Shown here in pieces: positions 21,313-29,330 of a DNA stretch of 64,000 nucleotides. The stretch spans positions 148,338-212,337 of the forward strand of contig CAWAMR010000015.1 in the NCBI GenBank assembly GCA_963783095.1, given 5' to 3'. The stretch's first letter is position 1; each line of letters starts with the position of its first letter. The position numbers and the translations under genes were made by a program. A model generated the notes under the pieces. It worked only from the letters and a program-made list of their open reading frames with translations, did no database searches and was not told the origin of the DNA. Source of the stretch: CAWAMR01 sp963783095 (lineage in GTDB: Bacteria; Planctomycetota; Planctomycetia; Gemmatales; Gemmataceae).

Positions 21313-21424
21313 AGGCGAGTGGCAGAAGAAGCTTTCCGCTTACTACGCGCAGCTCTACAGCGAATCGGCGAGAGACGCGCACGTAGTAAGCGGTTGCGGG
21401 TAAATCTGTTTCTGCCGCTCGCCT
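21313..21424. repeat. Palindromic repeat element, copy 2 (MITE-like)
   Basis: A 112-bp unit with 15-nt terminal inverted repeats differing by one base: AGGCGAGTGGCAGAA (21313-21327) against the complement of TTCTGCCGCTCGCCT (21410-21424). Internal arms CCGCTTACTACG and CGTAGTAAGCGG also pair. Its right half, read backwards, matches the left half of the element at 13363 (GGCGAGCGGCAG, then TTTACCCGCAACCGCTTAC). It lies between divergent genes. No flanking duplication is obvious to me. Confidence 0.82.
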
Positions 21425-21563
21425 ACTCTGCCGGACTGCGGCAATTTGAAAGAAAAAGTAACGAGCAAGTCACCAACGAATTGAATCTGCACGCGTTAAA
21501 GAGGGCATGCGACCAGCGTTCGTCAGCCTGGGAATTGCCGCTGGTGCTCTTGGAGAAATTGCC

Positions 21564-22418
21564 ATGACTTTGGGAATCGTGCTGGTTGGCGCGGGTGTGT
21601 TGATTCTTTTTGCCGGAGCTATCTGCTGGCTCTCGGGAGTACCGATCGGATTTCCGGCGAAGTTTATTGCCGGCCTGCTCGTGTTAGTCCTCACCGGGAC
21701 GGGAATCTTCGCGGTTTCGAGGGAATTACTCATCTCGGATGGCGGTCTCGATTCGGTCCTGACCGAGCCGGCCACTCCAGAACCGATCAGCGACCTGGCC
21801 CAACACCAACTGGCTGAGGTCCATGAGGAAACGGTTCGAGTTTTCATTGGTCGACTCGGCTTCGGCCACGGTCGGATGCCGATTCCCACCGACATCAACG
21901 ATGTCGTAAAAGGGCTCCAATCGGAACCACCGAAGATCAGCGATGAAACCCTTGAATACTTGTTCGATTTCCCAGCGCTCGAGAAGGGGGAAACAAAAGC
22001 GACGAACATTCATCCGGCCATGAAGAATTTCCCCGAGGTCTGGAATACCGATGATGCTCATTCGGCAAATAAGTTAACGCAATGGACAATCAAGGACTTG
22101 AAGTTGATCGGATTGTCCAAGAACCCAACACCGATTGTTTACCTTACGGATCGCGTCCCAAGCATGAGCGAAAGGAAGAAGGTGCCGACCCGGGAATTAG
22201 ATGAGTTTGAACGAACAGCGCTGTCGAGAATTCAACACGGTGAGACGCTTCACTTCGAGAATAACGGCAAGCAAATTCGCATGATGGGGCCGATCTTTGC
22301 GGGAACTACTTGTGTTGTTTGCCATGAAAAACAGGGTCAGATGTTGGGGGCTTTTACCTATGCGATTGAACGTGTCGCCGTGGAAAAGTCGGTGCCGACT
22401 GAAGATGACGAGCCATGA
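21564..22418 (+). CDS. Membrane protein with C-terminal c-type haem motif
   Basis: 284 residues. Two hydrophobic helices at the N-terminus (LGIVLVGAGVLILFAGAICW and FIAGLLVLVLTGTGIFAVS) precede an about 220-residue soluble domain that should face the periplasm. Near the end is TTCVVCHEKQGQMLGAF, with the CxxCH haem-attachment motif at C250-H254. The region before it (MMGPIFAGTTC) resembles the end of Tll0287/DUF3365-type haem sensor domains, where the haem motif is also near the C-terminus; I am not certain of that match. The ATG at 21564 follows a GGAG and begins the first helix; an in-frame ATG at 21507 is less likely. Intact and monocistronic. Confidence 0.72.
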   Translation: MTLGIVLVGAGVLILFAGAICWLSGVPIGFPAKFIAGLLVLVLTGTGIFAVSRELLISDGGLDSVLTEPATPEPISDLAQHQLAEVHEETVRVFIGRLGFGHGRMPIPTDINDVVKGLQSEPPKISDETLEYLFDFPALEKGETKATNIHPAMKNFPEVWNTDDAHSANKLTQWTIKDLKLIGLSKNPTPIVYLTDRVPSMSERKKVPTRELDEFERTALSRIQHGETLHFENNGKQIRMMGPIFAGTTCVVCHEKQGQMLGAFTYAIERVAVEKSVPTEDDEP

Positions 22419-22447
22419 TAACCCCGAGTGCATTCCAAATTTGGAGT

Positions 22448-23056
22448 TTACCTCATCGAGGATTTCACTTCGGCAAGGCTTGCATACCGAATGCCGATCG
22501 CAATGCCTTCCGCTTTTGCTTCGGTCTGAAACAGTCCGGCAGTTGGAACATCGATGCCTGCGCAAGCATCTTCGACCATCCAGACCTGGAAACCCGCCTT
22601 GCGCAAGTCGCGCTGTGGCGAAGCAGCAGATATTGGTGGCGATCCCACAAACGATCGCACACTCCACACCCGTCGTTCGCAACGTCTGCACAAACGCGGG
22701 CTGTTGGGAAGTGATCGCATATGCTTCTCGATCCCGGTCGAAACCCTTGCACAAATGGTATGGAATCGATGAGTGTGCAGACCCGGTAGAAACTCCGCGC
22801 CGGGCGTGCTCATGACGCAGTGCGGCGGATAGATATTGTCTCGTTGTCCAAGAAATGAACAATGATCCGCTGGGTGCCAGTCCTGGGTTGCATCAATTCG
22901 CGCCCAGTTCAGCGCCAGCAGTTCGTTGACTGCCGGGACGATTTCAAGACCGCCCGGAACCGGCAGTTCCGCCGGGCAAAGAGTAGAAAAACCTTGCTGC
23001 ATATCCACAACAATAAGCGCAGAAGATGCCGGCAGAAGCATCCGTAGAGGCTGCAT
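22448..23056 (-). CDS. Isochorismatase-family nicotinamidase, frameshifted
   Basis: This is a cysteine hydrolase of the isochorismatase superfamily, most like nicotinamidase (PncA), which converts nicotinamide to nicotinate for NAD salvage. The catalytic Asp is in ALIVVDMQQGF near the N-terminus; metal and active-site residues follow in TQDWHPADHCSF; the nucleophile Cys is in IVCGIATNICCFATA; and the C-terminal VWMVEDACAGID is typical. The middle (CKGFDRDREAYAITSQQPAF to ATNICC) lies in a second frame, entered near 22755 and left near 22620, so two compensating shifts are needed. The ATG at 23056 has AAGGGAGA 6 nt upstream. It lies downstream of, and in the same direction as, the Ser/Thr kinase gene. 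Confidence 0.83.
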   Translation of the reverse strand: MQPLRMLLPASSALIVVDMQQGFSTLCPAELPVPGGLEIVPAVNELLALNWARIDATQDWHPADHCSFLGQRDNIYPPHCVMSTPGAEFLPGLHTHRFHTICARVSTGIEKHMRSLPNSPRLCRRCERRVWSVRSFVGSPPISAASPQRDLRKAGFQVWMVEDACAGIDVPTAGLFQTEAKAEGIAIGIRYASLAEVKSSMR

Positions 23057-23082
23057 CGAGGGTCTCCCTTGGGGCAGATTCG

Positions 23083-25111
23083 TCACTTGGATTTCCGTCT
23101 CGGACCAAACACGATCTCGCAATCCTTCATGAGCTTCTTCCGAAATTCATCGACTCCCCGCTGCGTCACCCCGGTATCCACCAGGTACAGATGACTCAAA
23201 GCAGGCTGCCGATTCATTCCAATCAGGCCCACGTCGGACACTGAGGTTCCATCCAAAACCAGATCTGTCAATTTTGGCAAACTCGGCAAATCTCCTAGAC
23301 CGGCATCACTCAATGAACACCGGGTTATCGACAGCCTCTTGAGGCTCGGAACTTTCGCCAGGCGCTTCAATCCCGGACCAGTTATCTTGGTTCCCTGAAG
23401 TACCAGGCGATCCAGATTCGGTAGTTCAGGCAGAAAAGAGAGCCCTTCATCGGTGATCGGGGCATCGACGATGTCCAGCCACCGCAGAAGCGGTAGTGCG
23501 CGCAGTGCGGCAAACCCGGTTCCGGTCACCTGAGTGTTCTTGATTATGAGCCATTCAAAATGGGGAAGGTTGTGCAACTTTGCCACCCCGGCATCATCGA
23601 GAGGACAATTCTTCACGGACAGGCAATTGAATTGATCCAGATCGTGGATCCAATCCATCACGTCGTTCACGCGATCAATCTTCTCCAATGTAATCATCTG
23701 AATGCGAAACGGTACGGACGGCAATAACCGAAGCTCATTCACATCGGTGGTCTTTTCCTCGGCGGGAAAATGATACTGCACCGTTCCTCCTGCTTCCAAA
23801 ACATGCTCGGCGACTTCGCGATTCCAGTTATCCGGATTGATGGAGCGTTCGGATCGACCTCTTTCCTTGGGTTGTTCTTGTTCAGGAGAAGTGGGCTGCG
23901 GCTTCGATCGAGTGGCGAACCAGATCGCCACGGCGATGATGCTCAGTAACACAATGACGCCGGCGACGATTGCCCAGCGGTTTCGCGGATCGGCTCGTGT
24001 CGTTGCGATCGTCTCTTTGCTCTGAAGGCCGGGCAGCTTTACCGAGGCTGCATCCACCGGAACGCTATCTTTGTTGGATGGTTCGATCTCGATCAGGGCT
24101 TTCACCACATCATCCGCGCAACTCGGACGATCGCCGGGCAATTTCTCCAGTAGCCACATGATGAGATCGGCAAGTGCATCGGGGATTTCGGGGCGATGAC
24201 GCTGGGGTAAGATCGGTGTGTGATTCGCCAGAGACATCAGAACGGCCATGACTTCCGTACCTTGAAACGGTCGTTGGCCGGTTGCGCTAAGATAGAGAAC
24301 GCACCCCAAACTGAAGAGATCGGCAGCGGGGCCGACCGGCTGTCCGGAAGCCTGTTCGGGAGACATGAACGCCGGCGAACCGACGATCACGCCGCTGCCG
24401 GTGACATCCGCATCGCGGTTCGCCTGCCGGGCCAGGCCGAAATCCAAAATGATCGAGGCGCTGGTTAACCGTTTCGAGCCAGATATTCCCCGGCTTGATG
24501 TCGCGGTGAATCAACCCTTTGGCATGTGCGGCCGCTAATCCTTCGGCAACCTGTTTACCCATGGCAACGACTTCCGGAATCGGTAGTCGTTGCTCTCGTT
24601 TGAGCCGTGAATCGAGCGTTTCCCCGTGCAGAAGCGGCATGGTCAAATAAAGGACGCTGCGTTCCTCGCCGATCTGGTAGATCGACAAAATATGATCGTG
24701 CTTGAGCTTGGCAGCGGCCTCCGCTTCGCGGAGAAAGCGCTTGCGGGCAATGTCGCTGCGTGCCACGTCGGGACGCATCACCTTGAGCGCAATACGCCGT
24801 TTGAGGATGACGTCTTCGGCCTCGAAGACAATGCCCATACCGCCGATGCCGATGGGACGAAGCACGCTGTAGCCGCCCAGCCTGCCGAGTTCTCCTGAGT
24901 CTACGGGAGGAGCCAGGAATTCGGAAAAATCGATGGTCTCTCTCGAACCTTTGGCAGACCCCTCGACCGTGGCCGAATCGCTGACCGACGGTGGCTCGGG
25001 AACGGGAACATCGTTGGGAGTGCCGCACTGCGGACACCAAACGGAACTCCCTCCGAGAGGATCGCCAACGGACCATTCGTGCCTGCAGTAGGGACACGTG
25101 AGTTGAATCAC
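23083..25111 (-). CDS. Membrane Ser/Thr protein kinase with zinc ribbon and leucine-rich repeats, frameshifted
   Basis: About 675 residues. The N-terminal zinc ribbon has C6-P-Y-C9 and C26-P-Q-C29. The kinase domain has the glycine loop GIGGMGIVFEAED (88-100), lysine K110 in RIALKVM, catalytic HRDIKPGN (202-209), DFGLARQ, and SPAFMSPEQASG in the activation segment. The DFG sits just after a frame switch near 24455; restoring it reads IILDFGLARQA. A transmembrane helix follows (WAIVAGVIVLLSIIAVAIWF), then an outer domain with six or so leucine-rich repeats (for example LRWLDIVDAPITDEGLSFLP). The start is a GTG at 25111. The layout suggests outside sensing by the repeats and inside phosphorylation. 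The FHA gene at 26.8 kb is a candidate phosphothreonine-reading partner. Confidence 0.88.
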
Positions 25112-25140
25112 CGGCGAGGCTCCGACGATAGGCGTCCCAA

Positions 25141-25276
25141 CTTCATCTTACTCCTACTCATAATCATAATCCTACTCATAATCATAATCCTAATCCGACT
25201 GTGTCAGCGTTGGAGCAGGATTAAGAGTAAGAGTAAGACCAGGATTCAGATTCAGATTAAGAGTAGGAGTAGGTCG
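25141..25276. repeat. Hexamer-built hairpin region
   Basis: The left block is a tight tandem of the 18-mer CTACTCATAATCATAATC (25154-25171, 25172-25189). The right block (25218-25273) is a run of degenerate hexamers AGAGTA, AGATTC and AGATTA. The two blocks are roughly reverse complements, so the transcript would fold into one long imperfect stem with a loop of about 25 nt. It sits between the DUF3500 stop and the kinase start, both on the minus strand. Confidence 0.8.
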
Positions 25277-25283
25277 GGGATTT

Positions 25284-26312
25284 CTACAACCCGAAATCGG
25301 CCGGCAAATGTCTCCACACACTATGGATATGGTTCGCCGGATTGCCGGCGCTATCCGCCTGCATGTTCAGAAACTCAACCACAAACGATGGCCCCTGAAC
25401 GCGGTAGGTATAGCCCTTGCCCGGTTCGGGATCACCCGTGTAAGCGAAATGGATCTTCTCGATCCCCGCATCTTTTGCCGCCTTGTATTCCAGCGCACCG
25501 ATCGAATCGGGCATCCGGTCGGTATAGGCCTTGATCAATTTCAGCAGTGTTGCTTGCTGCGCTTCGGATAGTTTTGAGCCGGTAATGCCATCGGGTTTAC
25601 CAACATTGGCGGCTTTCGTATTCTCCCCGATTTCCGGATAAGGTTTCATACCCAAATAAGCAGACTGCCTCTGGTTGGCATCGAATGATTTGATCAGCTC
25701 TCGTGGGAGATCTTCGATTTCCGGCAAGGTGCGTAAACCTTTCTTTGGGCCGTCTTTCACTTCCGCGGGGTTGGCTCCGAAGAAGAACGGGGTTACCAAG
25801 GCGACCTGACCCCGATCGATCGTAAAGTTGACCGAAAGGTGATGGCCTTCGATTCGCCAACCCCACTTGCCCGTCTTCGAAGGTTTCCCAAAGATGCTTA
25901 CGAAATACCAATTGGGATTGCGGACCATTGCCCCATTCTTTTCCAGTTCCTTCAAAATCCCTTCCAGGCTCATGATCGTGACCGCCTGATTGTAGCCGGT
26001 CTTGCTCATGCCGGTGCGGAGCAGTTCGAGCGCCAGTTTCTTCTGATCGGCGCTGAGTTCGTCGAAGCGCAGACCTTTGCGCGTCGACATTTTCTGTTTG
26101 TCTTGCTGAGGCGTGAAGAACCAGCCGACGCGATGCGGATCATCGAAGCCAAACGGCGCCGATTTCTTTTGCTTTTCGTCGAGGCTGTTGACGAGGTTGT
26201 CGGCGGCGTCGGCCATCTGAGTAGCGACCGCGGCTTCCTCACGGGCGACGATGGCAATGCTTGCCAGACCGCCGACAGCCACCATCATGAGCAGGATGCG
26301 AAAGAGTTTCAT
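25284..26312 (-). CDS. DUF3500 family exported protein
   Basis: About 342 residues, intact. The N-terminus is a signal peptide (MKLFRILLMMVAVGGLASIA), so the protein is exported. The rest matches DUF3500: FDELSADQKKLALELLRTGM, LKELEKNGAMVRNPNWYFV, GWRIEGHHLSVNFTIDRGQV and, near the end, IHFAYTGDPEPGKGYTYRVQ with a terminal HIHSVWRHLPADFG. The family function is unknown; conserved His residues in the EGHHLSVN and IHSVWR stretches hint at metal binding, which is my inference. Start chosen at the ATG at 26312, where the signal peptide begins. It lies upstream of the kinase on the same strand, separated by the hexamer hairpin. Confidence 0.82.
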   Translation of the reverse strand: MKLFRILLMMVAVGGLASIAIVAREEAAVATQMADAADNLVNSLDEKQKKSAPFGFDDPHRVGWFFTPQQDKQKMSTRKGLRFDELSADQKKLALELLRTGMSKTGYNQAVTIMSLEGILKELEKNGAMVRNPNWYFVSIFGKPSKTGKWGWRIEGHHLSVNFTIDRGQVALVTPFFFGANPAEVKDGPKKGLRTLPEIEDLPRELIKSFDANQRQSAYLGMKPYPEIGENTKAANVGKPDGITGSKLSEAQQATLLKLIKAYTDRMPDSIGALEYKAAKDAGIEKIHFAYTGDPEPGKGYTYRVQGPSFVVEFLNMQADSAGNPANHIHSVWRHLPADFGL

Positions 26313-26792
26313 GGGTATATCGAGGTTCAAAGTTCGAGGAGAACAACAAAACGCCTCCATTCATGTCGATGGGCTGCATGATTTGGAGAAGTAACTGGTT
26401 TACAGGATACGCCAGATAATGTGTGAGGTAAACCGTAAAACCGATTCTTTTCCGGTGGCTGAGCGCAAGCGACACCACCGGAATCTTGTTATTCGCACTT
26501 CAGGGTGGTAACTTGAAGTGAAATACCTCTTCATCATGATCCGAAGGAATCGAGTATGACAGTTCAAACCTTCCGAGATTTGCTGACAGCACACCGTTCC
26601 TCCCCTTCCGCGTAGTACTGTCGAGCGGCGAGAAATACGAAGTCAGGCATCCAGAAATGGCAATGCTTACACGATCCGACCTGTTAGTCGGGTTCGATGG
26701 TGATCCAGATGGAGTTCCGGCAAGATTTCGGATATGTTCATTGCTGCATGTGACGGCGGTGGAACCGATCGGGACAGGCACACCGGGGAATC
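26313..26792. other. Gene-free interval
   Basis: About 480 bp. Minus-strand frames of 60-95 codons exist (for example 26500-26781) but look like noise: no recognisable motif, odd composition, no ribosome site. The right end should hold the terminator of the FHA gene and the left end the promoter of the DUF3500 gene. Confidence 0.45.
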
Positions 26793-27347
26793 TTACCCAA
26801 CAATAGTGAGGTCATCGCGAGATGGCGATTTGTGTGAGGCAGGTTGGTCGATCGTGGCCGCGCCGGATTTCATGACAACAATCAATTTGCGGTCGCACAG
26901 GCAAATCTCATCTCCGTCTTTCAGACGAGTTGGCCCTTCGAGCCGCCGGCCATTGATCGTCGTGCCATTCTTCGATGCGATATCGTGAAGCTCGACCATC
27001 AGATTGCTGTGAACGACAATGGCACAGTGTCGGCGCGACACCGTTGCATCATCGATCACGACATCGTTATCGGGAAGCCGACCCACACTGTTAAGGCCGA
27101 TTTTCAAATCGAGTTGACGACCCCGATCCAGCAACCAACAAGTCACAACTGGGGGAGCAAGTGGGTTCGAACCTGCGAAGGTACGTTCCTTGCCTTGCAC
27201 TGGTGGAGAACTGCGAACATTTCCTGCAAAAGTGTGATAGCCGATCGCGGATTCAACGCGCAGCCCTTGCTCGACGAAAATCATCTCGTCGCGGCGCTGC
27301 TTCCAAGTGTATGCTCTGCAACCTTGGATCCACGGGGAAACCTTCAT
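26793..27347 (-). CDS. FHA-domain protein
   Basis: 184 residues. The C-terminal two thirds is a forkhead-associated domain, which binds phosphothreonine peptides: GRLPDNDVVIDDATVSRRHC carries the conserved Gly-Arg and Ser-x-x-His pairs, followed by ELHDIASKNGTTINGRRLEG with the Asn-Gly turn, then LKDGDEICLCD. The first about 70 residues are not recognisable and the true start may be later, for example the ATG near 27284. No enzymatic domain is attached. The nearest kinase is the membrane Ser/Thr kinase 1.7 kb downstream on the same strand, a plausible source of the phosphothreonine ligand. Confidence 0.83.
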   Translation of the reverse strand: MKVSPWIQGCRAYTWKQRRDEMIFVEQGLRVESAIGYHTFAGNVRSSPPVQGKERTFAGSNPLAPPVVTCWLLDRGRQLDLKIGLNSVGRLPDNDVVIDDATVSRRHCAIVVHSNLMVELHDIASKNGTTINGRRLEGPTRLKDGDEICLCDRKLIVVMKSGAATIDQPASHKSPSRDDLTIVG

Positions 27348-27455
27348 CGAATTGACACAATCGAGCCACTATTAAAATCTTTACTGCAATAGTGAACGAT
27401 GTCAAGACAAATCTGAGTAAACTGGGCTATCTTTTTCAGATCGGTTCAAAAATCC

Positions 27456-27935
27456 TCAATGCTCAAATGAAATCGCGAGAACTTTGAATTTTGCGACACC
27501 TTTTGGCAAGACAACTTCCGCGATGTCTCCTTTTTTCTTGCCAAGAAGCCCCATCCCGATGGGGCTGGTCGTCAGAATCTTGTTCTGATCGGGGTTGTCC
27601 TCACCAGGCCCCACAAGTTCAAAGACCTCCTCCTCGTCGTATTGCATATCGAGAATACGGACCTTGCAGCCGAACACTACGGCGTCTTTGGGGAGGGAGT
27701 TGAGGTCGACGATCTCGGCATGGGAGAGTTTGTGGCGGAGCATGTCGACTTTCGCCTGAAGCATCCCCTGGTCTTCGCGCGCTGCGTGATACTCGGCGTT
27801 TTCGCTCAAGTCGCCCAGATCGCGGGCGGCCGCCACCCGCTTGGTCACCTCGATCATGGCAACGTCGAGTTGTGCAAGTTCGCCCTTCAATTTCTCATAA
27901 CCTTCTCGCGTCATCGCAATTCGATTTTCTGACAT
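27456..27935 (-). CDS. greA: Transcription elongation factor GreA
   Basis: GreA enters the RNA polymerase secondary channel and stimulates cleavage of backtracked RNA. The 159 residues match the family length. The N-terminal coiled coil begins MTREGYEKLKGELAQLDVAM and contains the acidic tip in ARDLGDLSENAEYHAAREDQ. The C-terminal FKBP-like domain has VVFGCKVRILDMQYDEEEVF and ISTSPIG-like ILTTSPIGMGLLGKKKGDIA. The ATG at 27935 (MSENRIAMT) is the family-like start; an in-frame upstream ATG at 28037 would translate the hairpin repeat at 27962-28008. The gene is intact. It is probably in one transcription unit with the M42 peptidase upstream. Confidence 0.95.
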   Translation of the reverse strand: MSENRIAMTREGYEKLKGELAQLDVAMIEVTKRVAAARDLGDLSENAEYHAAREDQGMLQAKVDMLRHKLSHAEIVDLNSLPKDAVVFGCKVRILDMQYDEEEVFELVGPGEDNPDQNKILTTSPIGMGLLGKKKGDIAEVVLPKGVAKFKVLAISFEH

Positions 27936-27961
27936 CGCTTTCTCCACAAGACTCAAGAGGC

Positions 27962-28008
27962 CAGAAGCCAGAGGCCAGAAGCCACTTTCTTCTGGCCTCT
28001 GGCTTCTG
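27962..28008. repeat. Heptamer-built 20-bp hairpin upstream of greA
   Basis: Perfect 20-nt arms CAGAAGCCAGAGGCCAGAAG (27962-27981) and its complement (27989-28008) with a 7-nt loop. Each arm is made of 7-mers (CCAGAAG, CCAGAGG, CCAGAAG). It sits between the M42 peptidase stop and the greA start. In the minus-strand transcript it would be a strong stem just 5' of the greA ribosome site. Confidence 0.85.
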
Positions 28009-28024
28009 TTTTCTGGCGCGCTTT

Positions 28025-29096
28025 TCAGGGGGTCCAATCCGTGGTTGAACTCACGGTGGAACAGAACTCTGCGAGCAATTTCGCAGCGTTATCTAAATCG
28101 TCGAGATGAATCACTTCAACAGGGCTGTGCATATAACGGTTTGGAATGCCGATCAATCCTGTCGCCACACCTTCGCGGGCGATTTGAATGGCATTCGCAT
28201 CAGTGCCGGTAGCTCTGGGCGTGCCGCGGATTTGCACGGGAATCTCCGTCCGTTGGGCCGCTGCTTCCAGTTCCTCCAATACGCGCGGACTGATGTTGGC
28301 TCCGCGAAACAACACCGGGCCGGCACCGCACCGGGTATCGCCCAGTTGCTTCTTATCGTTGCCCGGTGTATCCGTGGCATGCGTCACATCAACAGCAATC
28401 CCAACCTGCGGGTTAATGCTATAGGCGCTCGTCGCCGCGCCGCGCAGCCCGATTTCCTCTTGAACGGTGGATACACAATAGATGGCGGCTTGTCGCGGAC
28501 GATCCTTCAGGAGCCGGAGTGCCTCCATTACTACCCAGACGCCGACCTTATCGTCCATCGCCACGGAAGCAGCCAGATTATTTCGCAACGGATGATAGCC
28601 GAGGTTGATCGTCACGGGGTCGCCGTGCTTGACAAGTTCCGCGGCTTCATCGGCATTTTTCGCACCGATATCGACCCAAACATCCGTGAATTGGGGAACC
28701 TTGGTGCGCTCCTCTCGCCGTCAACAAGTGCGGTGCTTTCCGCGAGACAACGCCCTGGACGGGGCCCTGTCGAGCCCAGACCGTCAGATATTGACCCAGC
28801 AGAATCTGCATGTCCCAGCCGCCGATGGGTTGGACGTAGAGAAAGCCCTCGGCATCGATGTGCTGCACCATCAACCCGATCTGATCGCAGTGGCCCGCCA
28901 ACATGATCTTGAGTGCACCCGGCGATTTTTCCTGGGGATAGAGCGCTGCGATGACGTTGCCATGCCGATCGGTGCGCACCTCATCGGCATACTCGGCAGC
29001 CCACTCGCGAACAACGTCCTGGATCGGTCGTTCAAACCCGGACGGGCTGGGAGTTTCGAGGAGTTGTTTCAGAAAATCGTGAGATCGCTGTTCCAT
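28025..29096 (-). CDS. M42 family metallopeptidase (glutamyl aminopeptidase-like), frameshifted
   Basis: M42 enzymes are di-metal aminopeptidases (FrvX/TET type), usually dodecameric cages trimming peptides in the cytoplasm. Motifs in order: ETPSPSGFERPIQDVV at the start, IMLAGHCDQIGLMVQHID with the first metal His-x-Asp, VAMDDKVGVWVVMEAL with the bridging Asp, VQEEIGLRGA with the catalytic Glu-Glu, VDVTHATDTP with the metal Asp, and IGIPNRYMHSPVEVIHLDDL with the C-terminal His. All metal ligands are present. A frame switch near 28735 joins RKAPHLLT to EERTKVPQFTDVWVDIGAKN. The start is the ATG at 29096 (MEQRSHDF); length of about 357 residues is normal. Confidence 0.9.
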
Positions 29097-29330
29097 CCGC
29101 GATACCAAATGAATAACGCCGAACCGCGACGAGGCAGTGATCGAGTGGGCATCTCAATCACCCGGCGCGTCGCGGCTGCAATAAGTACCGATATTTCGTA
29201 TGCACGCCCAAAGGCGTTTCTACTTCATTCACTCTAGTATCGATCTTTCTTGCGCCTCTGACAAGAGGAATTTGCCTACCGGACAAACCAATGCTTGACT
29301 GCCACGTTCCGCGGGGTGAGAATACCCAAT

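Noticed and set aside
26500..26781. 93-codon minus-strand frame in the gap before the FHA gene
   Set aside because: No motif, unusual composition and no ribosome site; treated as noise.
27163..27185. GGTTCGAACCTGCG resembling a tRNA T-loop
   Set aside because: It lies inside the FHA gene and no cloverleaf can be folded around it.
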